A stretch of DNA of 64,000 nucleotides from positions 62,001 to 126,000 of the forward strand of contig JBALXI010000003.1 in NCBI GenBank assembly GCA_036960605.1. The letters run 5' to 3'. This DNA is from Oleispira sp036960605 (lineage in GTDB: Bacteria; Pseudomonadota; Gammaproteobacteria; Pseudomonadales; Oceanobacteraceae). The notes beneath the pieces are model-generated. The model made no database searches. It saw only the letters and a program-made list of their open reading frames with translations, and was not told where the DNA came from. Shown piece by piece: positions 1 to 9,202 of the stretch. Made by a program: the position numbers and the translations under genes. Each line of letters begins with the position of its first letter. Positions within the stretch are counted from its first letter, which is position 1.

Positions 1-819
1 TCAATATTTGAACAAACGCAACAACTACCACACATTCCTCGTGTGGTTCAGGAGCTTATGCAAAGCTTCCAGGACGAGGATATTGACGTAGATGAAATCA
101 GTAAAAAGGTAGCGATGGATCAAGCGCTTACCGCCAAAGTATTACGTTTAGCTAACTCAGCTCATTATGGCGCATCACGCAGTGTGGCTAATACCAATGA
201 CGCGATTGTTCTATTAGGCTTCAATACCTTACGCACAATGGTATTAGCCTCAGGTGTTACCAGCTCTTTCAAAGCCCCGGAAGGTTTTGATATGAATACT
301 TTTTGGAAGCAGTCTTTTGCTATTGGTGCGCTTTCCAAATGGATTGCTCAATACGTACCGACAGCAGAAAGTGAAACCGCCTTTACCTGCGGCATGCTTA
401 ATTCAATTGGTAGTTTATTAATTCGTATCGTTTTACCTGGTGAGGTAAAAAGTATTGATGATGCCGAGGCTATCGGTGGTAAACGCCATAGCTTGGAGCG
501 AGGACAACTAGGGTTTGATGGCGCAAAGGTCGGCGCTGAATTGGCTAAACGCTGGAAGTTCCCAGAGGAAATGCTAGACGCTATTAATGATCAAAATAAT
601 GCTGAGTTTGATCAAGAGTATGGTACGTATGCCGGTATTATCTATATCGCAAAATATCTGCATAACGCTCACAAAGAAGATTGGGATGAAACTCGTATTA
701 TTGATGAGTTTCCTCTTGCAGTTGCTCAACATATTGGCATGGATGCAGAGAAAGCCTATAAAGATGTGGCATCAACCACAGATTTAGAATCAGGACTAGA
801 TGCCTTACTAGATGACTAA
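1..819 (+). CDS. HDOD domain signalling protein (5' truncated by window)
   Basis: The reading frame is open back to base 1, and the in-frame residues before the first GTG (43) already belong to the domain (LPHIPRVVQELMQSF), so the true start lies outside the window. HDOD domains are HD-superfamily relatives lacking full catalytic HD motifs; they act in signal transduction. The hallmark LTAKVLRLANSAHYG, then LGFNTLRTMVLASGV, is visible. The C-terminal part is acidic and ends DALLDD. It stands alone, convergent with the next gene, with a hairpin terminator just downstream. Family assignment is firm; the cellular role is not known from sequence. Confidence 0.85.
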   Translation, partial: SIFEQTQQLPHIPRVVQELMQSFQDEDIDVDEISKKVAMDQALTAKVLRLANSAHYGASRSVANTNDAIVLLGFNTLRTMVLASGVTSSFKAPEGFDMNTFWKQSFAIGALSKWIAQYVPTAESETAFTCGMLNSIGSLLIRIVLPGEVKSIDDAEAIGGKRHSLERGQLGFDGAKVGAELAKRWKFPEEMLDAINDQNNAEFDQEYGTYAGIIYIAKYLHNAHKEDWDETRIIDEFPLAVAQHIGMDAEKAYKDVASTTDLESGLDALLDD

Positions 820-845
820 CGCCTCACTAAGTTAGCACTAAATCA

Positions 846-1997
846 TTAACCTTCTAAAAGCTCAAATTCTATTTGGGCTTTTTTTATGCCATTCACCATC
901 ACTTCTAAGCGGTGAATTCCTGGATAGTATTTTCGTGTACTTATTTTTTTAAAGGAATGTTTTTTCGATACCGCCTCTTTCGATTTATCAGTAAAGCTTC
1001 TATCCAACCATTTGAAAACTTTAGGCGCTTGCTTACCATTGGCTTTTTGAAAGTGCATCACATAATCCACCATCAATAAATTATCTGTAGCGGTATTTTT
1101 TTCCAACAGCATTTCAAATTCAAAGTTACCTGAAAAAGGCACCCTTAACTGATCACTGGATAAACTACATTTCACATCGTCGGCAGGCTGATAACCAAAC
1201 AGCGCCATCACTTCAGGCTCGCCTTTTTTAAATAAGGTTCGACATGCATGGCGAATTAACTTCACGCGCTGCTTACGCTGCACAATACTCAGTAATGCCA
1301 GCTCTTCTTCGGCCAACCATTGCTGAGCGGTTTCAATAATCAACTGTGGGTGGTCTTTAGCAATATCATTAAGGTGATTGGCAACGGAGCGACGTACGTA
1401 TTCTTCCTCGTCATCACGCAGAGCCTCGAGCAAAGGCATCACCCGTTCCGGCTGATCAATGAATATCGATAAGCGCATGCCCCAAGGTAAGCGTGGACGC
1501 GTCCCCTCGGAAACCAAACGTCGTATATGGTGATTTTCATGCTCTAACCAAGTATGTAAAATGGCCAACGTTTTTACAGGCTGTTTAATAATAAAATGGC
1601 GGATAGCAAATTCTGCGCTAAAAAACTGCGTCATTTTCTGCAGATATTCTAACCCTTGATCTAGACTCAATTGTTGATGAATAGCGACATATTCACAGCA
1701 CACTAAAGACAACCAGCCCGAAAGCGCATTATTGTTATACAGAGCTGCAACCGCGGCTTCGGCTCCTTCCTGTTGTGGCATCATAAAATGCAAGGCTTGT
1801 GCGGCGGCTCTAAGCCTTTGCATCAAAGACAATGCCTGCCACTGCTCTTCTCCCTGATCACGGCAATACTCGATTAACTTTTGTTGAAAACATGCTTCAT
1901 CAAAGCCAATGTCATATTGAGCACCTTGCTCAGCAATACTTACGCCTAAATCCGATATCTTTTCTAACGATAAATTATCTTTGAATAGTTCAGCCAT
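846..1997 (-). CDS. AlkC-like DNA alkylation repair protein
   Basis: This 383-residue protein belongs to the HEAT-like-repeat DNA glycosylases (AlkC/AlkD), which excise alkylated purines. The motif RRLVSEGTRPRLPWG is characteristic. It is followed by repeat helices with EEEYVRRSVANHLNDIA. The C-terminal ~90 residues (SFKKISTRKYYPGIHRLEVMVNG) look like the Ig-like domain of AlkC, which favours AlkC over AlkD. I chose the ATG at 1997 (MAELFKDNLS, typical family N-terminus, AGAAGG just upstream) over a GTG 12 codons earlier. It is monocistronic. Family is confident; the AlkC subtype is moderately so. Confidence 0.8.
   Translation of the reverse strand: MAELFKDNLSLEKISDLGVSIAEQGAQYDIGFDEACFQQKLIEYCRDQGEEQWQALSLMQRLRAAAQALHFMMPQQEGAEAAVAALYNNNALSGWLSLVCCEYVAIHQQLSLDQGLEYLQKMTQFFSAEFAIRHFIIKQPVKTLAILHTWLEHENHHIRRLVSEGTRPRLPWGMRLSIFIDQPERVMPLLEALRDDEEEYVRRSVANHLNDIAKDHPQLIIETAQQWLAEEELALLSIVQRKQRVKLIRHACRTLFKKGEPEVMALFGYQPADDVKCSLSSDQLRVPFSGNFEFEMLLEKNTATDNLLMVDYVMHFQKANGKQAPKVFKWLDRSFTDKSKEAVSKKHSFKKISTRKYYPGIHRLEVMVNGIKKAQIEFELLEG
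857..886 (+). terminator. Rho-independent terminator of the HDOD gene
   Basis: A 9-bp stem (AAGCTCAAA with TTTGGGCTT, one G-U pair) with a 5-nt loop is followed by seven T. It lies inside the last codons of the convergent minus-strand gene. Confidence 0.6.
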
Positions 1998-2154
1998 GAT
2001 GCCTTCTGATGTCCTGCGCTGCTTGAATGTCACCCCAGTATAATTTCCATTGCTGACAATTCCTGTCAGTAGACTATACCCGTAAATTTCGAGAATGAAT
2101 GGCCTAATAATTGCTAAATATCGAGGTTACCGTGTTATAGAGCATTAGATATTC

Positions 2155-2739
2155 ATGAAACCCGCTAGAGTTATGTTGGTAGATGATACCCCGACCCGAT
2201 CCGCAATATTAGAGCAAGCCCTGCTTGATCAAGGATTAACGGTGGTCTGCCGCCTAGAAAGCGCACAAAGTTTAATTAAGAATGTTGAAATTCATCAGCC
2301 CGACATTATCATTATGGATCTAGAATCTCCTGATCGAGATACCCTAGAAAATATGACGGTGCTTAATCAGCATAATCCTAAACCCGTGATCATGTTCTCC
2401 GAAGAAGGTGATAGCAAAATCATCACCCAAGCCATTCAGGCTGGGGTCAGCGCCTATATTGTCGACGGTTTAAACCCCCTCCGAGTCAAGCCCATTTTAG
2501 ATGTGGCCATTGCACGCTTTAGAGAATATCAGGCGTTACGCAAAGAATTAAAGCAAACCCGTGATCAACTTGCCGATCGGAAAATTATTGATAAAGCCAA
2601 AGGGCTATTAATGAAGACCAAAGGCTTAGATGAAGAGCAGGCCTACCATGCGATGCGAAAGATGGCGATGGATCAGAGTAAACCCTTAGTAGAAATCGCA
2701 CAGAACATTCTCTCGGTGATGGAATTACTGACCCTTTAA
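2155..2739 (+). CDS. nasT: NasT nitrate/nitrite response antiterminator (receiver + ANTAR)
   Basis: The protein has an N-terminal receiver domain (~1-125; acidic pair D10-D11, candidate phosphoacceptor D55) and a C-terminal ANTAR RNA-binding domain (~130-190; DKAKGLLMKTKGLDEEQAYHAMRKMAM). NasT-type receivers are usually not phosphorylated; the conserved Lys is absent here (AYIVDG). In known NasST systems, NasT bound by NasS is inactive, and nitrate or nitrite frees it to bind paired hexaloop RNA stems and prevent termination. It is followed after 29 bp by nasS, and its probable RNA target lies at 4236-4339. Assignment rests on domain order plus neighbourhood. Confidence 0.93.
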   Translation: MKPARVMLVDDTPTRSAILEQALLDQGLTVVCRLESAQSLIKNVEIHQPDIIIMDLESPDRDTLENMTVLNQHNPKPVIMFSEEGDSKIITQAIQAGVSAYIVDGLNPLRVKPILDVAIARFREYQALRKELKQTRDQLADRKIIDKAKGLLMKTKGLDEEQAYHAMRKMAMDQSKPLVEIAQNILSVMELLTL

Positions 2740-2768
2740 TTGATGAAAAGACCCCTGTGGAGACGCGC

Positions 2769-3878
2769 ATGAATGGTGCGAAAATTGAGAAAAAAGCACT
2801 AAAACTGGGCTATATGCCTTTAAGTGATTGCTTACCGTTATTAGTTGCCCAAGAAAAAGGTTTTTTTGAGCAACAGGGTTTAAAGGTAGAACTGCTACAA
2901 GAAGTTTCTTGGGCGAACATTCGCGACAAAGTCATCGTCGGCCATCTAGATGGCGCGCACATGCTCGCCCCTATGTTACTCGCCAGCAGTGTTGGATTAG
3001 GTGGGATAAAGAAACCACTGATGACTGCATTCTCGCTGGGTTTAAATGGTAATGCCTTAACCGTATCTAATACGATGCAGGCGGCACTCGTTGAACTGAA
3101 TGCGCAAGAATTTGATCAAGCAATAACAATGAAGCGCTTAATAGAACAACGTAAATCCAAAAAGTTACCGGCGTTAGTCTTTGCCACTGTGTACCCTTAT
3201 TCTTGTCATAATTTACAGTTACGCTATTGGCTCGCAAGTGCCGGCATTGATCCCGATAAAGATATTGATTTGGTCGTCCTTCCGCCTTCGCAAATGGTCG
3301 ATCATTTAAAGCTACAACATATTGATGGTTTTTTGGCCGGTGCCCCATGGAATTCAGTCGCTATATTACAAGGCCACGGACATTGCTTATTAACGGCATT
3401 GGACATTTGGGGAAATGCTCCCGAAAAAGTATTAGGGGTAACCCAAGAGTGGGCAGAGAAAAATCAACAGACTCATCACGCACTGATTAGAGCACTCTAT
3501 CAAGCATGCGCCTGGTTAGAAGATCATGCCGAGCTAGCACTCCCTCTATTAGAGCAGCACCTATCTCTTAACTCTCCTTTGATCGACCAAGACTGCTTAA
3601 TCCCCGCGATTACGGGGGAATACATCTTTGATCATAATCAAATTCAAAGCAAAGCGCCGGGGATGTTGGTATTTAATCGCTTTATGGCGAATTTCCCCTG
3701 GTTATCGCATGGCCAGCTCATTTGTGCACAAATGAAACGCTGGCACTGGCTCCCTGAAGATACTGATTGCGATAAGCTCGTGGCGGGCTGTTATCGTCCA
3801 GATATTTATCGTCAGGCGCTAACCGACGTCACAATGCCAGTAGACGACTTTCATAATGAACACCTCAGCATGACTTAG
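2769..3878 (+). CDS. nasS: NasS nitrate/nitrite sensor (NrtA-like, cytoplasmic)
   Basis: This 369-residue protein is closely similar to the NrtA/CmpA binding protein encoded next door (shared GFFEQQGL, DGAHMLA, LNGNALTVSN, YRPDIY) but has no signal peptide, so it should be cytosolic. NasS binds nitrate/nitrite and sequesters NasT when the ligand is absent. The ATG at 2769 is preferred to the GTG at 2757 because GGAG sits 6 nt before the ATG. It forms a two-gene operon with nasT, closed by a strong terminator, so the sensor pair is transcribed separately from the transport genes. Confidence 0.92.
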   Translation: MNGAKIEKKALKLGYMPLSDCLPLLVAQEKGFFEQQGLKVELLQEVSWANIRDKVIVGHLDGAHMLAPMLLASSVGLGGIKKPLMTAFSLGLNGNALTVSNTMQAALVELNAQEFDQAITMKRLIEQRKSKKLPALVFATVYPYSCHNLQLRYWLASAGIDPDKDIDLVVLPPSQMVDHLKLQHIDGFLAGAPWNSVAILQGHGHCLLTALDIWGNAPEKVLGVTQEWAEKNQQTHHALIRALYQACAWLEDHAELALPLLEQHLSLNSPLIDQDCLIPAITGEYIFDHNQIQSKAPGMLVFNRFMANFPWLSHGQLICAQMKRWHWLPEDTDCDKLVAGCYRPDIYRQALTDVTMPVDDFHNEHLSMT

Positions 3879-4205
3879 AGAGTTTTCATTTCAACCTACT
3901 CTCTATTGAAGGCTGGATTCAGTATCAATAGATAAGGTGCACTCTCTGGTGCACCTTTTTATTATTCCGCACTAAAAAAGTCATACGCAACAACATGATA
4001 CCCGCACCATGATAAATCCGACGGCACTGCTGCTCTTTTTTGATACCCTGTTTTAATTACTGCCCCCTTTTCAATACACGCTCTTAGCGACATCCTGCAC
4101 TACTACTTATCATTCACAGCCGTTTTCTATTTTTCATGCACCGTCATAAATCATTCCGACTAATTATTAACAAAACTATATTTTTATCGTGTTTTTTTTA
4201 TTTAT
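3879..4205. other. Intergenic region between nasS and the nrt promoter
   Basis: Apart from the nasTS terminator at its start, this AT-rich stretch has no ORF with a ribosome site and no obvious repeat. Binding sites for a sigma-54 activator such as NtrC would be expected here, but I could not identify one by eye. Confidence 0.5.
3934..3960 (+). terminator. Rho-independent terminator of nasTS
   Basis: A perfect 9-bp stem (AAGGTGCAC with GTGCACCTT), a 6-nt loop and a short T tract lie 55 bp after the nasS stop. Confidence 0.8.
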
Positions 4206-4221
4206 TGGCACGTTACTAGCT
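4206..4221 (+). promoter_or_regulatory. Sigma-54-type promoter of the nrt operon
   Basis: TGGCACG, 4 nt, TAGCT matches the RpoN consensus TGGCACG-N4-TTGCT except for one base. The GG and GC doublets have the correct 12-nt register. It predicts a transcript start near 4232, right at the base of the first leader hairpin. Sigma-54 control of nitrate assimilation is known in enterobacteria and pseudomonads. Confidence 0.72.
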
Positions 4222-4235
4222 ATATAGAACTTAAC

Positions 4236-4339
4236 AACTTAGACCAAAGACGGTTAGAGTTAAATTAAGTTCAAACTGCAAAGACGCAAATCAATACTTT
4301 ATTCAACAATGAATAGAGAATTCATTTGCGTTTTTTTTT
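4236..4339 (+). promoter_or_regulatory. NasT (ANTAR) antitermination leader of the nrt operon
   Basis: Hairpin P1: arms 4236-4245 and 4252-4261 enclose the hexaloop AAAGAC (4246-4251). Arms 4227-4234 and 4265-4272 could extend the stem if transcription starts upstream. P2: a second AAAGAC (4280-4285) is flanked by TGC/GCA. Both loops have A at position 1 and G at position 4, the ANTAR target signature. Terminator: ACGCAAAT (4284-4291) pairs with ATTTGCGT (4324-4331), contains an inner stem (4297-4304 with 4311-4318), and is followed by a T run to 4339. The terminator 5' arm overlaps P2, so the two structures exclude each other, as expected for NasT antitermination. The P2 stem is short by eye. 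Confidence 0.82.
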
Positions 4340-4419
4340 GAAAAAAAATTATTATAAATACTTTATAAATTAACCAATTAAATTTAATCACTTATAAATT
4401 AAAGACTAAAGGAAGCGTC

Positions 4420-5832
4420 ATGCTAAAAGAAAAACACTTCACATTAAATAAGATTCGCCGCTCTATATTAAGAAGCACGTTAGCGATTACCGCAGGGGCG
4501 GCACTAGCCATTTCCCCTTTAACTGCGACTAGCGTCTTGGCTAAAACCGGTCATGCCGAAAAAGAAGAATTGAAAATTGGTTTTATTAAGTTAACCGATA
4601 TGGCACCGCTTGCCGTCGCTTATGAAAAAGGTTTTTTTGAAGACGAAGGTCTTTATGTGACCTTAGAAGCCCAAGCCAACTGGAAGGTTTTATTAGACCG
4701 AGTGATTGACGGTCAGCTTGATGGTGCACATATGCTTGCAGGTCAGCCTTTAGGCGCGACCATGGGCTATGGGACTAAAGCAGACATCATCACCGCGTTC
4801 AGCATGGATTTAAACGGTAATGCGATTACTGTTTCCAACAGTGTTTGGAAAGAGATGAAGAAAAATATTCCACACAAAGATGGCAAGCCTGTTCATCCCA
4901 TTAAAGCTGATTCATTGAAGCCGGTAATCGAAAGCTATAAAGATGCAGGTAAGCCTTTCAACATGGGCATGGTTTTCCCGGTATCAACACATAACTATGA
5001 ATTACGTTATTGGTTAGCCGCTGGCGGAATTCACCCAGGATATTATGCACCGCATAAAGGTGATACCTCAGGTCAAATTGATGCTGACGCATTATTATCA
5101 GTGACGCCACCACCACAAATGCCAGCGACGATGGAAGCTGGAACAATTGATGGTTATTGCGTAGGCGAACCTTGGAACCAACAAGCGGTATTCAAAGGCA
5201 TTGGCGTACCGGTTGTTACAGATTATGAAATATGGAAAAACAATCCTGAAAAAGTATTTGGTGTTAGCCAGAAGTGGGCAGATAAAAATCCAAATACCCA
5301 CATTCGTGTCGTTAAAGCGATGATCCGTGCTGCTCAGTGGTTAGACGCCAATAATAATGCGAATCGCCCAGAAGCGGTGAAGATTTTATCTCAGAGCAAT
5401 TACGTCGGCGCGGATTACGACGTCATCGCAAATTCCATGACAGGCACGTTTGAATATGAAAAAGGCGACAAACGTGAAGTACCTGATTTCAACGTTTTCT
5501 TCCGTCATAACGCAACGTTCCCTTACTACTCAGATGCCATCTGGTACCTAACGCAAATGCGCCGTTGGGGACAAATTTCTGAGCCAAAATCTGATGCTTG
5601 GTATAAAGATTTAGCGAAGAAAGTTTATCGTCCTGATATTTATGCTTTAGCGGCGAAAGAACTGATTGTAGAAGGCAAAGTGAAGGCCAAAGATTTTCCT
5701 AACTTTGTTTCAGAATCAGGCTATCGCTCGCCACAAAAACACTTTATCGACAATATCGTTTATGACGGCAGCCAGCCCAACGCTTATTTAGAAAAGTTCA
5801 GCATTGGTCTGAAAGGAAAAGATAAGCTTTAA
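4420..5832 (+). CDS. nrtA: NrtA nitrate ABC transporter substrate-binding protein
   Basis: This 470-residue periplasmic binding protein of the NrtA/CmpA family captures nitrate (and nitrite) for NrtB/NrtC. The N-terminus (KIRRSILRSTLAITAGAALA) resembles a twin-arginine signal, as is usual for NrtA. The core shows EKGFFEDEGL, DGAHMLAGQPL, LNGNAITVSN and YELRYWLAAGGIHPG. AAGGAAGCGTC precedes the ATG. It is the first gene after the NasT-controlled leader. A strong hairpin follows it before nrtB. Confidence 0.93.
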   Translation: MLKEKHFTLNKIRRSILRSTLAITAGAALAISPLTATSVLAKTGHAEKEELKIGFIKLTDMAPLAVAYEKGFFEDEGLYVTLEAQANWKVLLDRVIDGQLDGAHMLAGQPLGATMGYGTKADIITAFSMDLNGNAITVSNSVWKEMKKNIPHKDGKPVHPIKADSLKPVIESYKDAGKPFNMGMVFPVSTHNYELRYWLAAGGIHPGYYAPHKGDTSGQIDADALLSVTPPPQMPATMEAGTIDGYCVGEPWNQQAVFKGIGVPVVTDYEIWKNNPEKVFGVSQKWADKNPNTHIRVVKAMIRAAQWLDANNNANRPEAVKILSQSNYVGADYDVIANSMTGTFEYEKGDKREVPDFNVFFRHNATFPYYSDAIWYLTQMRRWGQISEPKSDAWYKDLAKKVYRPDIYALAAKELIVEGKVKAKDFPNFVSESGYRSPQKHFIDNIVYDGSQPNAYLEKFSIGLKGKDKL

Positions 5833-5852
5833 ATTAGAAGAAGATAATCAAC

Positions 5853-5888
5853 ATCTCTTTTAACCTAAAAAAACGGGTTAAAAGAGAT
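5853..5888 (+). promoter_or_regulatory. 13-bp hairpin between nrtA and nrtB
   Basis: ATCTCTTTTAACC (5853-5865) is a perfect inverted repeat of 5876-5888, with a 10-nt loop and no T tract after it. Such intercistronic hairpins commonly protect the upstream binding-protein message or partly terminate transcription, so NrtA is made in excess over the membrane subunits. That function is inferred. Confidence 0.65.
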
Positions 5889-5963
5889 CCATCAATACCG
5901 CGTTATTAATAGAATTTGCATGTACACCTAATGTGCAGCCAATGTACAAGAGTAGAGGTTTTT

Positions 5964-6971
5964 ATGAAAAATAAATTTACAAGCCTACCCAATGGTTTAT
6001 TTAACTGGGGTGGCAGCATAACGGACGAAGCAATGCCCACCTGGATGCAAGAAGCCATTAAAGCCATCATGCTGCCCGTAGCCGGTATATTATTTTTCTT
6101 ACTAATATGGGGGACCGTGGCACAAAACATTGATACCTCATTAGGAAAATTCCCAGGGCCATCACAGGCTTTCGAGCAATTCAAAACACTCATTACCGAG
6201 CATAATAATGAGCGGGAAAAAGAAGTCGCTTTTTATCAGCGTCAAGACGATAGAAATGTAGAACGCTTAGCTCAAGATCCAAACTATCAAGTTAAAGTTC
6301 GCCGCTATACTGGCAAGCCTACTTTTATCGATCAAACGTTTACCAGTTTAGTCACCGTACTAACTGGGTTTATCTTAGCGTCTATCATCGCAATTCCCTT
6401 TGGCATTATGATTGGCTTGAGTAAAAATCTTTACGCCGCGGCGAATCCGATCATTCAACTATTTAAGCCCGTATCTCCTTTAGCGTGGTTACCCTTAGTG
6501 ACCATGGTTGTGAGTGCGGTCTATACCAGTGACGACCCATTATTTGCCAAGTCTTTTGTGACCTCCGTTATAACAGTACTTGTCTGCTCAATCTGGCCAA
6601 CAGTCATTAATACTGCAGTAGGCACAGCAGCAGTCAGTCAGGACTTATTAAATGTCAGCAAAGTTTTACGCCTTAAACCGATGACTCATGTCTTTAAAGT
6701 TGTTATTCCTTCCGCTATACCGATGGTTTTTACCGGTTTACGCTTGTCTTTGGGCATCGCTTGGATGGTCTTAATTGCCGCTGAAATGCTGGCGCAAAAT
6801 CCTGGCCTAGGTAAGTTTGTCTGGGATGAATTTCAAAATGGTAGCTCCAATTCGTTAGGTCGCATCATGGTTGCAGTATTGGTTATTGGCATGATCGGAT
6901 TCTTATTAGACCGAGTTATGTTGACGCTACAACGACTATTCTCGTGGGATAAACAAGCGGTTCTACGCTGA
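5964..6971 (+). CDS. nrtB: NrtB nitrate ABC transporter permease
   Basis: This 335-residue inner-membrane permease has a first membrane segment near 35-55, a long periplasmic stretch rich in charged residues (~65-120), then a BPD_transp_1 domain. The EAA-loop region is seen around LLNVSKVLRLKPMTHVFKVVIPSAIPMVFTGLRLSLGIAW, split here only by reading convenience. The ATG at 5964 is preferred to the upstream in-frame start at 5916 because AGAGG precedes it and the extra residues (CSQCTR) are not family-like. It works with nrtA and nrtC. Confidence 0.9.
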   Translation: MKNKFTSLPNGLFNWGGSITDEAMPTWMQEAIKAIMLPVAGILFFLLIWGTVAQNIDTSLGKFPGPSQAFEQFKTLITEHNNEREKEVAFYQRQDDRNVERLAQDPNYQVKVRRYTGKPTFIDQTFTSLVTVLTGFILASIIAIPFGIMIGLSKNLYAAANPIIQLFKPVSPLAWLPLVTMVVSAVYTSDDPLFAKSFVTSVITVLVCSIWPTVINTAVGTAAVSQDLLNVSKVLRLKPMTHVFKVVIPSAIPMVFTGLRLSLGIAWMVLIAAEMLAQNPGLGKFVWDEFQNGSSNSLGRIMVAVLVIGMIGFLLDRVMLTLQRLFSWDKQAVLR

Positions 6972-7039
6972 TTCACATAGAACTCGTAATAGATATCAAG
7001 ACTAGAACTAGCGACAACGATGAGTAAGAGAGATACATA

Positions 7040-7900
7040 ATGAATTCGACGAATAAAGTAATAAACCCTATTTTAGAGTTAACCGGAGTCGGAATTGAAT
7101 TTCCGACACCCAAAGGTCCCTACAAAGCCTTGACCGATGTCAATTTAAAAATTGCAAAAGGTGAGATGATTTCACTCATTGGTCACTCTGGTTGTGGTAA
7201 ATCAACCGTACTCAATATTGTCGCAGGTTTACTGCAGGCAACTGAAGGTGGCGCGGTTTTAGAGGGTAAGGAAGTGAATGAACCAGGGCCTGAACGCGCG
7301 GTAGTATTTCAGAACCATTCATTACTGCCATGGCTGACAGCCTATGAGAATGTTGAACTTGCCGTTAAAACGGTTTTTGATAAAAGCAAAAGTAAAGCAG
7401 AAATGAAGGAATGGATCGAACATAACTTGAATCTTGTTCATATGGGGCATGCCATGGATAAACGCCCAGATGAAATTTCTGGCGGTATGAAACAACGCGT
7501 AGGCATCGCCCGCGCTTTGGCCATGGAACCTAAGATTTTATTAATGGATGAGCCGTTTGGCGCACTTGACGCTTTAACCCGAGCGCACTTACAAGATTCG
7601 GTAATGGAGATTCAAAGAGAATTAGGCAATACCATCATCATGATTACCCATGATGTTGATGAAGCCGTTTTATTATCTGACCGCATTGTGATGATGACCA
7701 ATGGGCCATCAGCCACGGTTGGGGAAATACTAGAAATTGATTTAGAGCGCCCGCGGAACCGTATCGAATTGGCCGACGACCCTAAATACAATCATTATCG
7801 CCAACAAGTTTTAAGCTTCCTATATGAGAAGCAACGCAAGGTAGAACCTTTAAAAAAGCCTACTAGCGATAAGAAAATCAACGAAAAGAAGATTGCTTAG
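7040..7900 (+). CDS. nrtC: NrtC/NrtD nitrate ABC transporter ATP-binding protein
   Basis: This 286-residue ABC ATPase has Walker A GHSGCGKST (48-56), signature SGGMKQR (~147), Walker B ILLMDEP (D170/E171) and switch His in ITHDVDE (~203). It lacks the C-terminal NrtA-like sensory domain of cyanobacterial NrtC, so it is closer to NrtD or Klebsiella NasD in architecture. It should power nitrate import with NrtB. Its Lys-rich tail (KKPTSDKKINEKK) is probably disordered. Naming NrtC versus NrtD/NasD is conventional only. Confidence 0.9.
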   Translation: MNSTNKVINPILELTGVGIEFPTPKGPYKALTDVNLKIAKGEMISLIGHSGCGKSTVLNIVAGLLQATEGGAVLEGKEVNEPGPERAVVFQNHSLLPWLTAYENVELAVKTVFDKSKSKAEMKEWIEHNLNLVHMGHAMDKRPDEISGGMKQRVGIARALAMEPKILLMDEPFGALDALTRAHLQDSVMEIQRELGNTIIMITHDVDEAVLLSDRIVMMTNGPSATVGEILEIDLERPRNRIELADDPKYNHYRQQVLSFLYEKQRKVEPLKKPTSDKKINEKKIA

Positions 7901-7975
7901 CCCAATTCAGCTAAAAATATTATAAATGTAGATTAAAAAATTAATTTTAAAAAATAGAAACTAGGAGTATCACAC

Positions 7976-9172
7976 ATGACTACAAAAACGATCTTAGCAA
8001 GCGCAATCAGCACGGCAATTTTGGCGATTGCCATGCCAAGCCAAGCATCTTCTGTGACTGAGTTTGTTAAAGAAGGGGATGTTATTGCCCAACTGCGTAT
8101 TCGTAATGAAACTGTTCAACAAGACAATGCAAAAGACGATGCGATTGCAATGACAGCACGTGCCCGCTTAGGCTATGAAACCCCCAGCATGGCTGGCTTT
8201 AAAGTATTGGTAGAATACGATCAAGTTATTGCCTTACAAGATGAGTATTTTTCAAAAAATACCTCAGTAGGCCCTGATGATACTTCTAAGTCCGTTGTTG
8301 CTGACCCTGCAACGGGTGATATTAACCGTGCACAGATCAGCTATAAGTCAGATGTTTTTGGCGCGACGCTAGGTCGTCAACGCATTATCTTTGATAACGC
8401 TCGCTTCATTGGTAACGTAGGCTGGCGTCAAAATGAGCAGACGTTTGATGCTGCTCGCATTGATGTCACTGCGGTAGACAATCTAACCGCTACTTATGCC
8501 TACGTTAGCCAACGTAATGACATCTTGTATAACGATATTGAAGTGAAAGATCACTTATTAAATATCGGTTATAAAACACCGGTAGGCAAGGTATCAACCT
8601 ATGCGTATTTGCTAGAAGATGATGACAGTGGCAAAACCTATGATACTTTTGGTTTGCGCTTTAAAGGTAAAACGGCACTGGATGCTCTAGACCTTCTCTA
8701 TACCGCTGAGTATGCGTCTCAAACTAATAATTCAGGTGCTGATGGTGCTAAAGATAACGATGCCGCTTACAGCCTAATCGAAGGTGGAGTAAAAGTTTCA
8801 GGCATCACTTTAGCAGCCGGTATGGAAACTCTCGGGGGTGATGGTACTTACGCGTTCTCCACGCCCTATGCTACAGGCCATGCTTTCAATGGTTGGTCCG
8901 ATCAATTCTTAGGGACTCCAACAAAAGGCTTGAATGATACTTACGCGAAAGTGGTTACTAAAGTTGCCGGTATTAAACTGCTAGCCATGTACCACGACTT
9001 CGCTTCTGATAAAGACGGTGATGATCTGGGTAGCGAAATTAACCTACTAGCAGCGAAGAAATTTGATAAAAACTTCAGTGCTGGCATCAAGTTTGCTCAG
9101 TACTCTGCAACAGATGAGTCTGGCAAGGTTGATACTGACAAGCTATGGGTTTGGGCAGAAGCTAAGTTCTAA
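7976..9172 (+). CDS. Outer-membrane porin, alginate-export-like family
   Basis: This 398-residue protein has a clear signal peptide (cleavage around MPSQASS) and a barrel-type sequence ending in aromatic F (AEAKF). Stretches such as ARARLGYETPS and FGATLGRQRIIFDNARFIGNVGWRQNEQTFD resemble the alginate_exp outer-membrane family. AGGAGT lies before the ATG. It is placed last in the nrt operon, with a terminator right after it, so a role as outer-membrane channel for nitrate/nitrite is likely but inferred from location. Confidence 0.8.
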   Translation: MTTKTILASAISTAILAIAMPSQASSVTEFVKEGDVIAQLRIRNETVQQDNAKDDAIAMTARARLGYETPSMAGFKVLVEYDQVIALQDEYFSKNTSVGPDDTSKSVVADPATGDINRAQISYKSDVFGATLGRQRIIFDNARFIGNVGWRQNEQTFDAARIDVTAVDNLTATYAYVSQRNDILYNDIEVKDHLLNIGYKTPVGKVSTYAYLLEDDDSGKTYDTFGLRFKGKTALDALDLLYTAEYASQTNNSGADGAKDNDAAYSLIEGGVKVSGITLAAGMETLGGDGTYAFSTPYATGHAFNGWSDQFLGTPTKGLNDTYAKVVTKVAGIKLLAMYHDFASDKDGDDLGSEINLLAAKKFDKNFSAGIKFAQYSATDESGKVDTDKLWVWAEAKF

Positions 9173-9202
9173 TATGAACTGAGCTTTCCATAACTCAAAG
9201 TG

